The notes: a model not told the origin generated them from the sequence alone. A stretch of 64,000 nt of DNA from Cinnamomum chago (GCA_038049695.1 CP142452.1:80650501-80714500); one strand, 5' to 3'. Positions 26,001-36,886 are shown, numbered from the stretch's first letter. Made by a program: numbers and translations.

Positions 26001-27282
26001 ATCTCTGAACTTCAGGTAAGTTCATGTGTTGACAAGTTACTTTCTGATGCTGGACCACCTCCCTCTTCTTCCATTTTATTTCGTGCTGAATTGGTTGGGT
26101 GCATTCTTCTGTTCTTTCATTAGCTATGTATGTTCTATGTGAGGGACATTGGATGATGGTTTAAGAGTAGTAGGTGATGATCCACTTTTGGATGATAAGA
26201 AAAAAAAATTGGTCGAACAATAAGAAACTAGGTTATAGAAGAGTTCTGATTCTAGTGCTTTCTAATAGTCAGATACACAAATCGCTGTTATGGAATTAAA
26301 TAGAAAGTCTGATTGGCTATATTTATATCCCCAGTTGACATATAGTCAACTAGGAGTGGACCACAATACTTCTTGTGGTGCTTTTCTTTACAACTTGTTT
26401 GTGATGGGTGCTATGCCCAGCTTCACTGTTTACTTTGACTTTCAAAAGCATCATAAAGTGTGAGAGGAGAAAATGCAAGCTATTTGGATGCAGGCCATGG
26501 AAAGTACCCTTGAGGATTCCCAAAGACAGCCCCAGATGACCAACACAGGCCCAGTCAACTAAAGGGTCCATAACCTTAGTATTTAAGTAAGAGAATATCA
26601 TCATTTTACTTTCCCAATCTATTGCTATCTCCTATTTTAGGATGTTTAATCATTACAGATTTACTTTGATAGTACTATGTTAAGAAGTTTAGCCATGTGT
26701 GTTGGTAAAAAATTTGAAGGAGCCATATATCATAATTAGAAGACATAATCTCTAAATAGGTGCCAAATTTGTTAGCTAGTGGTCTACACAAAACCTTGTA
26801 ATGGTCTCCAATGAATTCAGTGAATGCCTCTCTCTTCCTGTCTTGATGAGGTGAAATAAACCCTCTTTCGTTCTTTCACCTTCCCTTCTCTTTTTGCTTA
26901 ATTTTTACTATTCATTTTACTGGTATGCTAATTCTTTGTGTAATTAAAATGCTGGATTTACCATTAAAAAAATAAATTTAAATGCCGAATTTGGTAAAAC
27001 ATGTGAACATGAGCAGATTAGCTGTTTGATTCGCCAAACTAGTGCTCAAAGCACACGGCTGATTACTGAAACTACAGCTGCACTTTCCATGAGTGGACTG
27101 CCATTATATGTTCCCCTCCTAAAGGATGCTAAGTAGTCATGTTTAATAACATCAAGAGAGTATAAAATAACCGACCAACCACGACAATGCATCAGGAGAC
27201 TACCAAATAGCCAACCACCCACCACAATGCATTCTATCATTGATTGTAACTGAGAAGAATGTGCAATTACTGATTCAACAAA

Positions 27283-27317
<35 letters not shown>

Positions 27318-27517
27318 ACTGAAACAGCAGAGTTTAATCGAGCATTTTCATGTATGAACATATGAAAGATTTGATATATTTCAAGAGTTAATTTTATTGC
27401 TGAAAAAAGGTTCCTTTCCAAACTCTACAGGAGGAGCATGCATTGCCACAGCAGTACTTACACACATATAAGGCCGGCCAGTTTGTAACATCTCCAGTGT
27501 CGCACTCTGGTGGGTAA
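17034..27517 (+). CDS. CAP1: Adenylyl cyclase-associated protein (actin regulator)
   Basis: Ten coding exons join in frame: 17034-17306, 18815-18983, 19114-19178, 20054-20366, 20452-20599, 20738-20847, 21023-21078, 21186-21242, 21444-21587, 27431-27517. They give 473 residues; plant CAP1 is about 476. The N-terminal RLE motif (MEEKLLQRLESAVSRLE) and helical-folded domain (residues about 50-230, with FLKPLNEVVMKANSLTEGK, HVEESWQMAEFYNNK and VEWAKALKELYLPGLRDYVK) come first. Then come a proline-rich linker (KGPPPPTTAPPLP), a WH2-like stretch (GLRKVTDDMKAKNR) and the beta-helical CARP domain (residues about 310-473: KVNNITIDKCTKMGIVFT, AAFEIVNCNGVEVQCQ, GCQLYLSKDSLETSITTAKS). CAP recycles ADP-actin from cofilin and helps reload ATP in the cytosol. 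The last 28 codons follow a 5.8 kb intron holding a LINE, a hAT MITE and a possible LTR fossil. Recognition is very secure. Confidence 0.97.
17488..17684. mobile_element. MITE-like element, family M1, copy 4 (truncated)
   Basis: The right half of the M1 family lies in CAP1 intron 1. It shares the blocks CCATCACCGTAGTAATTTAA, ATCCTAGGAATGTCAAGG and the right end TTCCATGCATACAAATGGGC. The left end is missing or eroded. Confidence 0.55.
18480..18593 (+). mobile_element. Possible LINE 3' tail
   Basis: The stretch ends TTGTATTTTTCTTTTCAAAT then ATGATATAATGGTTAAG plus about 12 A residues. That is the usual look of a plant L1 LINE 3' UTR. There is no coding part and the limit is approximate. Confidence 0.35.
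19196..19275 (-). repeat. SINE-like 3' tail remnant, reverse
   Basis: An ATC/ATCATC run followed by ATTTGGGGCTGGCA resembles the reverse complement of the angiosperm SINE 3' block seen at 22040-22110. It is degenerate. It lies in CAP1 intron 3. Confidence 0.35.
22040..22110 (+). mobile_element. SINE 3' fragment with (GAT)n tail
   Basis: TAGCCGACCCAACATAGTTG followed by GGACAAGGCTTTGATGATG and GAT units matches the conserved 3' block of plant SINEs (TAGCCGACCCCA...GGGA-AAGGCTTTGATGATG). No tRNA-like head is clear, so it is probably 5'-truncated. It lies in the last CAP1 intron. Confidence 0.55.
22766..23129. mobile_element. hAT-type MITE, family H1, copy 1
   Basis: The left end TAGGGTTGTAAACGGGTC and the right end, read inward as TAGGGATGTAAATGGGTC, are inverted repeats. 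Flanks TTTATCAG (22758-22765) and TTTATTAG (23130-23137) match at 7 of 8 bases, the target size of hAT elements. The interior is rich in GGTTCCGG/CCGGAACC motifs and non-coding. It lies in the last CAP1 intron. A related copy is at 36887-37197. Confidence 0.85.
23440..24450 (-). mobile_element. L1-type LINE 3' fragment (zf-RVT region)
   Basis: On the - strand, three frames give the C-terminal part of a plant L1 ORF2. They are LINLWHDHWLPHAPIAQLF, then the zf-RVT block with LLAWRLLHKKLPTAEWAQSI, GVHLASRYALCFKHLESVQ and FFFLVSFSSKVWSWF, then IWKARNSQPFNG. Frameshifts separate them. A 3' UTR-like stretch runs to about 23440. It sits in the last CAP1 intron, opposite to the gene, and is an inactive copy. 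Confidence 0.85.
25190..25640 (+). mobile_element. Possible LTR-retrotransposon LTR fossil
   Basis: The segment has an LTR-like layout: ACTCTATATAAGG as a TATA box, then AAATAAAAGG as a polyadenylation signal, then a GGATGCCCTAATGGCTGG block. I could not see paired LTRs, a target duplication or coding remains, so it may be a solo LTR or a TRIM-like piece. Ends are uncertain. Treated as a fossil. Confidence 0.35.
27279..27314. repeat. (TA)n microsatellite
   Basis: About 17 TA units lie in the last CAP1 intron, 120 bases before the final exon. No inverted-repeat element is attached to it, unlike the TA tracts near 58 kb. Confidence 0.9.
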
Positions 27518-28440
27518 ATAAGAAACTGCTCAAGGATGATTATGTGGAAAAGCCTTGCCTATTTGCATGGAGGAAGAAGATTTGTGCAGAGCTTTATAGT
27601 GAGATCTTTTTTACTCAATTTAGGTCCCGTTAACATGGCCCAAGTTGTCATCTGTTTATTTGCTCCGTCACCAACCCCCACCCCCTACCTCCTCCAAGTC
27701 TGTTCTGGAAGTTAAGTTATTCTTTTGTTTAATTCATTCTTTTTTTACTTTTTTCTCTTTTCTTCTCTCCATTTTCTTTCCTCTCTTCCTGAGAGCTTGC
27801 TTTCTTTTACAGAAGTGGACATTTTTGGTGTTTGCATCAATGGAATCAGTTTGTTGTTATTGTTTTTCATTCTGTATCATTTCAAACCGATATCTAAAAC
27901 TAGCAGACAATCCAAAGTGGTCTGTATTCAAAACATTGGCCCGGACAACTTGGAGTTGACCACATTTTCGCATTTGATGATAGTTGGCGTGTTGGGTTAG
28001 GAATAATCATGCTTGTGAATCTAACTCCATTAAAATTAGTGACACCGACAGTTCCATTCCACCAGCCTTTGCTTAGACCATCAACATGTATAAAAGCATA
28101 ATTTAGACTACTCACTAGAGGACACGTGATTCATTAAACAGGAGAAAATAAATGTCTTGTTAACCTTTTATGGGAAAAGTCAACGATGATGATTAATTTA
28201 GTAAATAGAAAAAATGCATTTCCAGCTGAGTTGAAGCAACATGTAATTTTTAAATGCTCTTCGCCTGCGATTTAACTAGACTTGGATAAACTTTGGTGCA
28301 GCTGGCTCTGACTCAATAAGATTATGCCATTCTTTATGGCAGAGACTATTTGTATATATTATAGTGACACATAAGCAAATGTAGTTTAGCCTAGTCTCAT
28401 CGACTGCTAATGAACTATAATATCATAATCCTTCAAGACT
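27518..28440 (+). other. CAP1 3' UTR and downstream spacer
   Basis: The sequence follows the CAP1 stop at 27515-27517. The first 400 bases are pyrimidine-rich and without homology, consistent with a 3' UTR. The rest shows nothing I recognise. Confidence 0.5.
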
Positions 28441-28499
28441 TCTAAATGATGGGGTGCCGCCTCTAGATCTCACACTTTTTTCCCAGTGGCTTCCTCATT

Positions 28500-29145
28500 G
28501 TATCTGATCGGGTATTCTTTTGTACATGAACTCGCAAGCATCCAAATGTGTTTCTTCTCAGGAAACTGACTGATCGAGTGGCATTGGTCGCCATCAAAGA
28601 TCAGATAAGGTCGGATCCTCTTGGTTCCCCAGCAACATTTGATACTCTTCATTTTGCATGTAGACGGGGTCAGAACTTAGATGCAGTTTCTGTCATCAAG
28701 GGTTGTGATCTTGGACTCATCATCTATGGACTTGGAAGATGATTCCTTGTCTCCCTACAAAAGGAACCTCTCCTTCCTGAGAAGAATCAGCTTCCAGGAG
28801 AACAACATCCGTGGAGAGATCCTTCGCGAAATCAGCCGTTTGTTCTGCCTGCAACATTTCAATCTCATCTTCAATTATTTCCAAGGTGATATCTTGACAA
28901 ACCTTATAGACTGCTTGAACCTTAAGAATTGTTGTTTTGGAAGATAACAACTTCGTAGGAAGCATTTCGATGAACCTTGGCTCTCTTTCGAAGCTCAATC
29001 TATTGTGGCTGAAAAGAAAACTGTCACAGGGAAGTATCCCTCCCTCTCTTGATGTAATTGGGCTGCAAAGTAATTTTCTCAGAGGCACTATTCCTTTTCA
29101 TATTGGAAAAGTGGTTTCCAAATACACCTCCTCCCTTCAATAGAA
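28500..29145 (+). pseudogene. LRR receptor-like kinase pseudogene fragment
   Basis: Three successive frames give the N-terminal end of an Xa21/EFR-type LRR receptor kinase: TDRVALVAIKDQIRSDPLGS (LRRNT cap) and DTLHFA-RRG, then SLSPYKRNLSFLRRISFQEN, NIRGEILREISRLFCLQHFN and FNYFQGDILTNL, then NNFVGSISMNLGSLSKLNLL, QGSIPPSLDVIGLQSNFLRG and TIPFHIGK. At least two frame changes and internal losses are present, and nothing follows for the remaining LRRs, membrane segment or kinase. A weak signal-peptide-like stretch precedes it. It is a host gene relic, possibly from a tandem receptor cluster outside the window. Confidence 0.85.
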
Positions 29146-29417
29146 AATGATTTTGCATGAATTTGACAAGAAAATAATTCTATTTTTCCCCATTCCATGT
29201 AGAAAAGCGTTGTACTAAACTATGGAAAGGGGCTAGTGAAAGAAAATTGGAATTTTTTCTACACTGCTGAGGAACATTAAGCGTTGCACAAATGCGTCTC
29301 AAATGGTTCAAGTGCTTTTCTTAGTAGCTCATAAGACATCTAACTAAAGCATGGTTTTCAAACTCTCAATGGTGATGCATTGGCCAGTGATTGTTCAGAG
29401 AAAAATCAATTTCTCCG

Positions 29418-29418
<1 letters not shown>

Positions 29419-29453
<35 letters not shown>
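29419..29453. repeat. (CT)n(AT)n compound microsatellite
   Basis: A CT run passes directly into a TA run. There is no gene nearby. Confidence 0.85.
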
Positions 29454-30184
29454 CTTCAAAACTATAATTATAAAAGATATTTAAAAGATGAGAAATTGTG
29501 AATATTGATTTTTAATTTCTTTTAGAATGTGTTAGATATAAATAAAATAACAAAATAAAAGTGGTGAGAATACAATTCCACTTCAATTTTAGATTTGGAT
29601 CACATTCACTCAGAGTTGGTCTTTGTGATGGCCACGGGCCAAAACCTTTACTCATCTATTTCTTATTTGAAATGATGACTTCATTTCTCTAAAATTTACA
29701 GTACAAGAGAAGTATATTGAAAACAAGAAAGTCTCTAAAAAAATGAGGGCAAACCAATCATCCTAAAAAAGATAGGGTTCACAACCTTTAAAAAATTAGC
29801 ACACAATTTGACTAGGAAAATACAACAATAATAAAGAAACTCTAAAGAAGTAATACACATTATCATATAAAAATTAGTATCTCATTATTATTTTCTTATT
29901 TTTTTCTTTCAATGTCCCTTTTTGACCTGGGGCGTTGTTTTAGTTGATGTGGGTCGTGGGCTAAGGCCCATCACTATTTCAAGAGGGATTTGAAATTTGA
30001 CCTGGGGCGGTCGCCCCAGGTCATTCTAAGGTGAGTCCGCCTCTGTGTGGGAGTCACATTCTGCAGAGATTGACTCGGATGAGTGGAGGAGGATGCTTTT
30101 GGATCCGTTGTGATGGTGGTAGAGTCTGACGCTTGCGCTGCTTCTCTTCTCCTCTTCCATCTTTTCGTTGAAAGGTGGTTTGTT

Positions 30185-30233
<49 letters not shown>

Positions 30234-30456
30234 TGTTGCCAACCAACAGATAGATTTCTTTCTATGTTTCCTATTCGTTGCATTTCATTTTATTATCACC
30301 TCATTGACTTTCTGTCTCAGTCAGGAATCATGATCTATATAGGCAACTGGTGAGTTGGCCTCTCTCATTCGGGCCGGGTCCAATTGGGTCAGTATAATTC
30401 CATACCCGACCGATTGATATGAACCCATTCCAAACCCACCTTGTGATGGGTTTTAG
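29454..30456. other. Intergenic, AT-rich with GA microsatellite
   Basis: No gene is recognised. A GACCTGGGGCG motif is repeated at about 29925 and 29999, the second as a small palindrome GGGGCGGTCGCCCC. A (GA)n run of about 20 units lies at 30187-30227. The open frames over the GA run are chance frames. Confidence 0.55.
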
Positions 30457-31364
30457 TAGAGGTGTACGGTTTGAATCGGTTTAGAGGGGAAATCATCAAC
30501 AAAACCGAACCCATCGGTTTTCTAATTTCCCAAATCGAACCGAACCGCCCATGTGATAAAATCGAACAACTGCTTCAATTACGAATTTTTTGTTTTTTAT
30601 TTTATTTTATTAGTTTTTTCACAAAAAAATTGCAGTTCAAACTTTGCCCATCAAATGAAATGATAAGAAGCTGTAATGAATACTAAGATATATTTTAAAA
30701 TTTGTTTCAACCAAGGAAGCATACATCAAACGATGGATGAACTCCTTCCATCCCTCATCCGATCGAGTGATTGAATGGCCCACGCCAGGTTCAGCCAACT
30801 TTTTAGGCCAATGAGCTAAAAAAGCTCAAATCTTCTGACAAAATACATCAACGAAATAGTCAAGCATGTACCTATTTCTCTGCATAATACCTGGACTAGA
30901 CTATATTGCTTCATCCAGGGCAATGAATTCAACACAAAAGGAACCTTCGTTTTTTATTTTATTTTTTTGCCAACAACATGGGTTCGAGTGGAATGTAGTC
31001 CCAATATTGGACTAATTGAGATGTGCTTCTTCATAGTTCACTTTCTCTTAGGTCAAACTTAGATAGCGCTACTAAAAACCCAATAATGCATACTTCTTGT
31101 ACATGTAACATGCAAGTAGAATATACAAGCGCTTCCCCTTAGGTTAAAATAGTCAAAACACAATACTCAAGTTAATATATACGGTTGATTCGGTTTAGGC
31201 GGTTAACCATGGGTTCAAACCTATAATCGACCGATGTAAAGCGGTTTCAATGATTTTCAAACTATTGGCCGAACTGATCTACATAAAACCAATCCAAACC
31301 ACCAAGTTCGGTCGGTTCAGTTCGGTTCGATTTTGCGGTGAAAGTTGATTATTTGTGCAGCCTA
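30457..31364. mobile_element. hAT-type non-autonomous element, 908 bp
   Basis: It is flanked by perfect 8-bp direct repeats GGTTTTAG (30449-30456 and 31365-31372). The ends TAGAGGTGTACGG and, read inward, TAGGCTGCACAAA resemble hAT termini. The subterminal parts are full of CGGTTCGGTT/AACCGAACC motifs. No transposase frame is visible. Confidence 0.75.
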
Positions 31365-31689
31365 GGTTTTAGAAGTATAATTCTTCTAAACTCACCCCTC
31401 AAACTTCCATTGAATTCCATATCCACCTAATCTTTTATGTTTTGGGTGCAGTTGGCCTTATTACATCCATGGACAAAATAAGGTGAAAAACACAAGGACT
31501 GGGACACAATTGCTTTTTTTTTTTTTTTTTTGGGATTCGGTGACGGATCTCTGAACATTTCACTTTATTGCCTTAGGTCCACAATCTTTTTTTACAGTGT
31601 GATAGGTCATTTTTCCAAATTTGAAAACCTAAAATGTCGAATTTACCCTTTCTTCAAATCATATCTTATAATTAGTGGGATAAGCAATT

Positions 31690-32110
31690 AATAATGGTCA
31701 ACTACCATTAAATTAGTCACGATTAATAAAATTCTACTAATGAGATTTTCAAATCAATTTAAAAAAAACACAAATAAGTTTAAAAAATAGGAAAAAAATT
31801 TCAAATAAATTTCTAAAAATGAAATAAATTTAAAAAACACAAATAAATTTTAAAAAATGAAATAAATTTCAAAAAACACAATAAATTTAAAAAAAAGCAA
31901 TAAATTTCAAAAGAAAAAAAATAAATTTAAAAAGACACAAATAAATCTAAAAAAATATAAATAAATTTCAAAAGATGAAAATAAATTTCAAAAGATCCAA
32001 ATAAATTTTAAAAAAATATAAATAAATTTCAAAAGACTCAAATAAATTTCAAAAGAAGTAAATAAAATTAAAAAATGTAAATAAATTTAAAAAAACACAA
32101 ATACATTTTC
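31690..32110. repeat. Degenerate A-rich tandem repeat
   Basis: About 20 variants of an AAATAAATTTCAAAAGACAC-like unit (roughly 17-24 bases) lie head to tail. All are extremely AT-rich and on the same strand. Non-coding. Confidence 0.85.
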
Positions 32111-32259
32111 CAAAACTAAGATAACCCCAGTTTCCAAATTAGCGAACAATGTGGCAAAAAACTCAAGTCTTTTTGTCAAAAAACTCAGTTAAATTTATTT
32201 GAAAAAATACAAATGAATTTCAAAAGACACAAATAAAATTCAAAAACACAAATAAATCT

Positions 32260-32535
32260 GTCAAAAACTCATATAAGATTTGTTTATAACTCAAATAGAT
32301 TTGTTCCAGAATTCAGATAAATAGCCTAAAACTCAGATAGATTTGGCCAGAGCTCAGATAACTTTATCCAGAAATCAGATAAATTTGTTCCAGAAGTCAG
32401 ATAAATAGCCAGAAACTCAGACATATTTGTCTAAAACTCAGATAAATTTATCCAGAACTCAGATAAATTTCTCCCAGAAGTCAGATAAATAGCAAAAAAT
32501 CAGTCAGATTTGTCCAGAACTCAGATAAATTTGAC
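32260..32535. repeat. Tandem repeat of ACTCAGATAAATTTGTCCAG-like units
   Basis: About ten units of 18-35 bases are built on AACTCAGATAAATTTGTCC and AGATAAATAGCCAGAAACTC. They directly follow the A-rich array, and the two share the AAATAAATTT core, so the second may have grown from the first. Confidence 0.85.
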
Positions 32536-34043
32536 TGGAACGGGGATGGACTTTTGAAACGAGTCATGTCAAACCTGACTTAGAACCAACTCGGAACTGC
32601 TGCAGATCCTAGGCCTACTTTCTTATTCTTCTTCGTTCTGGAATTAGAAACACAAAAGCAAACTTCCATTCACCTTCTTCCTCAATTCCGGCGATAGCAT
32701 AGCACGGCGTCTAGTGGCGAGCCCCATTCTCCGGCAACACGTAGGAACGACGGTGGCGCAGGAAATCCGGCGATAGAGCAGAAGATCGTCTTCTTCTTCA
32801 TTTCGTGTTCTGCAAGTCTTCTTCTTCTTCGTCTTCTTGGTCTTATTCTTCTTCATCTTTTTCATCTTCTTTGCAAGGGTCTTCTTCTTCTTTGCAGGGG
32901 TCTTTTTTTTTTTTTTTTTTTTTCTTCTTCATTGTAGGGGTCTTTTTCTTCAAAGATCGATCTCAACTGTTGAGATCCAATTTGTCAATATCCATGTCCG
33001 GTTTGAAGTAATGAGGGGGAGAATGGAAGATTTGAAATTTTAATTTCAAAATTAGATGCCTAAACAGTTGGAAGAGGACAAATTAGTCATGTAAATTGTA
33101 TTTAGGGATCTCTCGCTGCAAATAGTCTAGCTGGTTGGATCAGAGCCCTTAAAAAGAATTTGCCTGGACTGAAGGCTGGATAGATTCAATTCTAGGGATC
33201 TTTTGCTAATTATCTCTTCTTTTTTTTTTTTTTTTTTTTCTTGAAAAGGATGCTTGGACACAATTGCTTTTGCTTCCTTTGTTTTACTTTGCGAACAAAG
33301 ATCTACATACTGTGGTTGGTGGTTGTGCTGTATTTTTCATGGCATTGCTAGGTAAAGAGGATTTTCAAATGTTTTACACACTGGGTACATTTCATGGCAT
33401 TTGTAGGATCAACTATTTATAAGATTCTCTCAAAATAACTTGTCTTTATCAGAATGTTGTTTGCTTGCAAAGAAATTCTTAGATCTTCTTACTTTTGATT
33501 AAGAAAAAATTATGATAGGAAAGTGGGATAGAAGTCTCAAGAAATGATGAGAAACAATCACTTCCAACATAAATTAATTTTTCTCATAGGCAGCCTTAAC
33601 AAATCATACACGTGTGTATGTATGTGTGTAAAGTGTCCCCAATCGAGTTTGTACGGTACTAGATGGGCTCCACATTCTTAGCCACTAGTTCTCAAAATTT
33701 GAAATTCATGCTAAAAAAAAAAAAATCCTTCTTACTCTCTTATAGCCCTAATGTGAAATTGTAGTTTCGAACCTACAACCTTCGGTCACATACTGTGGTT
33801 AACAAGATTGAGCAAGTGGATTGTCATCACCAAACTAAAGGCCAAAGTTATCTATATGGAATTGTTTGTGCAATCAGACAATCCTACACTCAATACTTTT
33901 GGTTCTATGGGGGAGAGGAATCCTACCTTAAAATTGAAACTCTTCCCTTGGAAGAGAAAATCAGTTCATCATTGAGTTCTTTTCCTCGCTTATATGTAAT
34001 TTTTCTTGGGACTGATTCATTGAGATCTTTGCAAATAATGACT
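32536..34043. other. Intergenic, low-complexity TTC-rich region
   Basis: TTCTTC-rich tracts (32775-32960), T runs near 32905-32925 and 33218-33239, and no recognisable gene. Open frames such as 32805-33011 (poly-serine) and its antisense lysine-rich partner are products of the low-complexity DNA. Confidence 0.6.
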
Positions 34044-34589
34044 CACATGTGTAATGCTTATGCCTAGGGTAATTTAGGTATTCACATTTAATGACTAAAG
34101 TATCCTCAAATGAGTGGTTGTGAATAAAGGAGCCTAAGGGCAATAAAGGTAGGCTATTTATTATGAAAAAAGTGCCCATGTTTACTTGGTGGAGAATAAA
34201 GGGGCCAAGGTCATTTATGGTATTTGGATATTCAAAAAGGAGGGAAAATGTATAGTAGGAAGGACTAGAGTACCCCATATGATAAATGGGCTAATGGGTT
34301 GGGCCATAAGTAGTTGGGTCATTCTAAGGTCAATTACACAACTCTCTAAGGGAAACCCATCTATAATTAGGATTACAACTAAGGCCTCTAATTGGTTAAT
34401 TAATTCTAAGAAAACAACTATTAATCTCACAAGACTCTCAATCCTATAAACTAGTCTTAATTAATGGAAAATTACTAACTATTCATGCTAATCGCCTATT
34501 AAATAGGATAACATATTGTTGACTTGGTCAAATTGGATCCCACTAGTTATTTCTAGGAATGGGTCCTCGCACATGTGTAATGCTTATGC
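34044..34589. repeat. 506-bp segment between identical 20-bp direct repeats
   Basis: The same 20 bases (CACATGTGTAATGCTTATGC) occur at 34044-34063 and 34570-34589 in direct orientation. The segment between them has no coding signal that I recognise. It could be an insertion with a long target duplication or a repeated element end. Confidence 0.5.
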
Positions 34590-35594
34590 ATTGCCATGTT
34601 CATTTGCTATGTGTGTGTTTCATAAACGAGGTGTGAAAATGGTAAAAATAAGGCCAATTTCACACCAAAATTCTCACATTGCCCACCTACAAAAACCCAC
34701 CAGCACAAGTCTTCATGTGTTGAGTGCATTTGGTTATGCAATTGGCCTTGAGTTCAAATTTCATCGACCGCTTCATAAATTTTTTCAATTCATGTGGGCC
34801 TTACATTTATAATCCAAACCATTCAATTTGTTTGTTGAACCAATAAACCCCGAGGCCATTTGAGTCATTTTCCTTTTACCCATGTGATAGAAAAGATGCA
34901 TTTTACATATGTACATAAATGCCACATATGCAATGTTACAAATGTGAAATACATTGTTCTATTTGTCAAAAACATCATTTTCACATAAGTAAATGAGTAT
35001 ATACAAGATTTTAAATGGATTTGGATTTTTTATATATATTTTTTAAAATTTCTCAAAATTCATGAAGAAATAAGATATGAAACTAAATGTTCTAATATTT
35101 ACTATTAATACAAGAATACTGAATTGTTCATATCATGGATGAGCAAAAAACAAACGTTATGATGCGTGATCATTACGCATAAGAATCATTTACATATGTG
35201 AATGACTGTGTATAAATGACCTCCAAATTGTTTATTATTTGAAATCTTCATATATCTTAAAGAATTTATGAAAAACAATTGTATATATAATTTTTTGCAT
35301 TTTTGTAGACATAAGTCCTCATCTGAACCATTTTCATTCTTGTATTAATAATAGGAAATAAGACATTTAGATCCATATCTTAAATCTTCATGAATGTCGA
35401 GAATTTAACTCGTGAAAAGAATCTGAAAAAAATGCATACACTTCTGAAAAACCGTTGGATTAATTCATTGAAATGGTTATTTCCACAAACATAGTAATGT
35501 GCTTTAACAAACATAACGTCAATATAACAAAAAACAAAACATAACGTCTGCTATCTGCATACAGAACATTTGCATATGTAATCATTACACATGT
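34571..35594. mobile_element. Possible TIR element, about 1.0 kb
   Basis: The left end ACATGTGTAATGCTTATGC is mirrored at the right by GCATATGTAATC then ATTACACATGT. The interior is AT-rich with many ACATATG motifs and no coding frame. Similar motifs occur in the first 120 bases of the window. Target duplication not established. Confidence 0.4.
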
Positions 35595-35754
35595 AGAACC
35601 TATTTTCATGTCACTTACGGCAAGGAGCCGGGCCTGTTTGGTAATTTTATCATAAAATAAAAATAAAGATAAAGTAAAGCATCAAATCAATAGAGAATAA
35701 AATATATGTGGATTATGATAGACTTTTTTTTTTATATTAATGGTTGAAAGTTTT

Positions 35755-36330
35755 TCACAAATTTCTCAAGATTCACAAGGTATCAAGCTTTAGAAATTGA
35801 CCCGATAACCATATTTAAACTTTTAAATATATCTAACGGTTTGGATCTTGTGTCTGGGACCCACATAATCCATAAAATACTATCAAATGGCTCATGTTTT
35901 TTGCTCATTATCTCGAGATTGGTAATGATCCAACGGCTAAAATTTGATCTCATAGTTGGGCTTGATCTTAAGAATAGTTTTAATGGTTTTGGTTGTGGTT
36001 TACTATCCTAGATGAGAAAAAAAAAACCATTATTGCACATAGACAAATCCAAAATTGAGCATGATACATCAATGATTGATATTGTTTTGCAAATATCTCG
36101 AAATCCACAAGGTATCAAGCCTTTAAAGCTGATCACATAGTCGTTTTCAGCTTTTCAAAGAGATGTAATGGTTCGGGGCCCACAAATTAAAAAAAATTGC
36201 ATCTAATGGCTCATATATTTTTGTGTATCTTGAGATTTGTAATAATCCAACGATTGAAATTTAGTGTCATGGACGTGTTTGATTTGTGAACATTTCCAAC
36301 AGTTTAGATCTTGACTTACACCTTTAGATT
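35755..36330. repeat. Diverged tandem dimer, period about 332 bp
   Basis: The phrase CACAAGGTATCAAGC occurs at about 35774 and 36106. It is followed in both copies by matching blocks: an ACCCACA/GCCCACA block, ATGGCTCAT, a TCGAGATTGGTAATGATCCA-like block (second copy TTGAGATTTGTAATAATCCA) and a GGTTTGGATCTTG/AGTTTAGATCTTG block. Non-coding. Confidence 0.75.
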
Positions 36331-36508
36331 TTGAAGAAAGAAAAAAAATAAAAAACCAGACTCAGTGTTTTTAAGCTGATTCACTATTCACCCACCTCTA
36401 TTTTTTTCCTCTACTTTTTACATGCATCCAATGATGGGGTGTGAGAAAAAGAGGAGAGGCATTGCCTTTACTTCTCTACATGATTTAGAGAGTGAAGCAC
36501 GCTATCAA

Positions 36509-36564
36509 ATGCCTCTATTTTCAAAATCTCCATCCGCTTTAGAGATTTATAGAAATAGAGGCAA
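36509..36564. repeat. Short imperfect palindrome
   Basis: TGCCTCTATTT at the left is mirrored by AAATAGAGGCA at the right, with an inner ATCTC/GAGAT pair. It is about 55 bases long and could fold as a hairpin or be a very small foldback element. Confidence 0.6.
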
Positions 36565-36886
36565 AGAGTAGTGATGTGAAATAAGGGCTAAATATGATCA
36601 AGTGAAGAGTCCAATGCATACTCATAAAAAAAAAAAAAAAAAGTCCAATGCTCTTGAGTATAGGTTCTTCATGGGCTCACTTCTAAAAATCAAAAGCATG
36701 CCAATATGTCTCTCTCTAGTGTGGGATTTTTCATAATCTTACTCCCAACAATATAATAACTGAGCCATCAGATTGATCAAGTAAATAAAATGAACCTCTA
36801 TAGAGGATGGAGTTTTTTTCCTGCTCCAAAGACTTAAATTACTGGTGGAAAAATTATATAGAGACCTAAATGCCTCGGATCCTGGA

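Noticed and set aside
29974-30283. Three overlapping frames with long SLSLSL runs
   Set aside because: They arise from the GA microsatellite at 30187-30227.
31690-32535. CRISPR-like regular repeats
   Set aside because: Units are degenerate and tandem with no unique spacers, and the genome is a plant's.
32644-33043. Serine-, phenylalanine- and lysine-rich open frames on both strands
   Set aside because: They are translations of TTC/T-rich low-complexity DNA.
35636-36570. Second PIF/Harbinger element, from GGGCCTGTTTGGTAA at about 35636
   Set aside because: No matching right end or TWA duplication was found.
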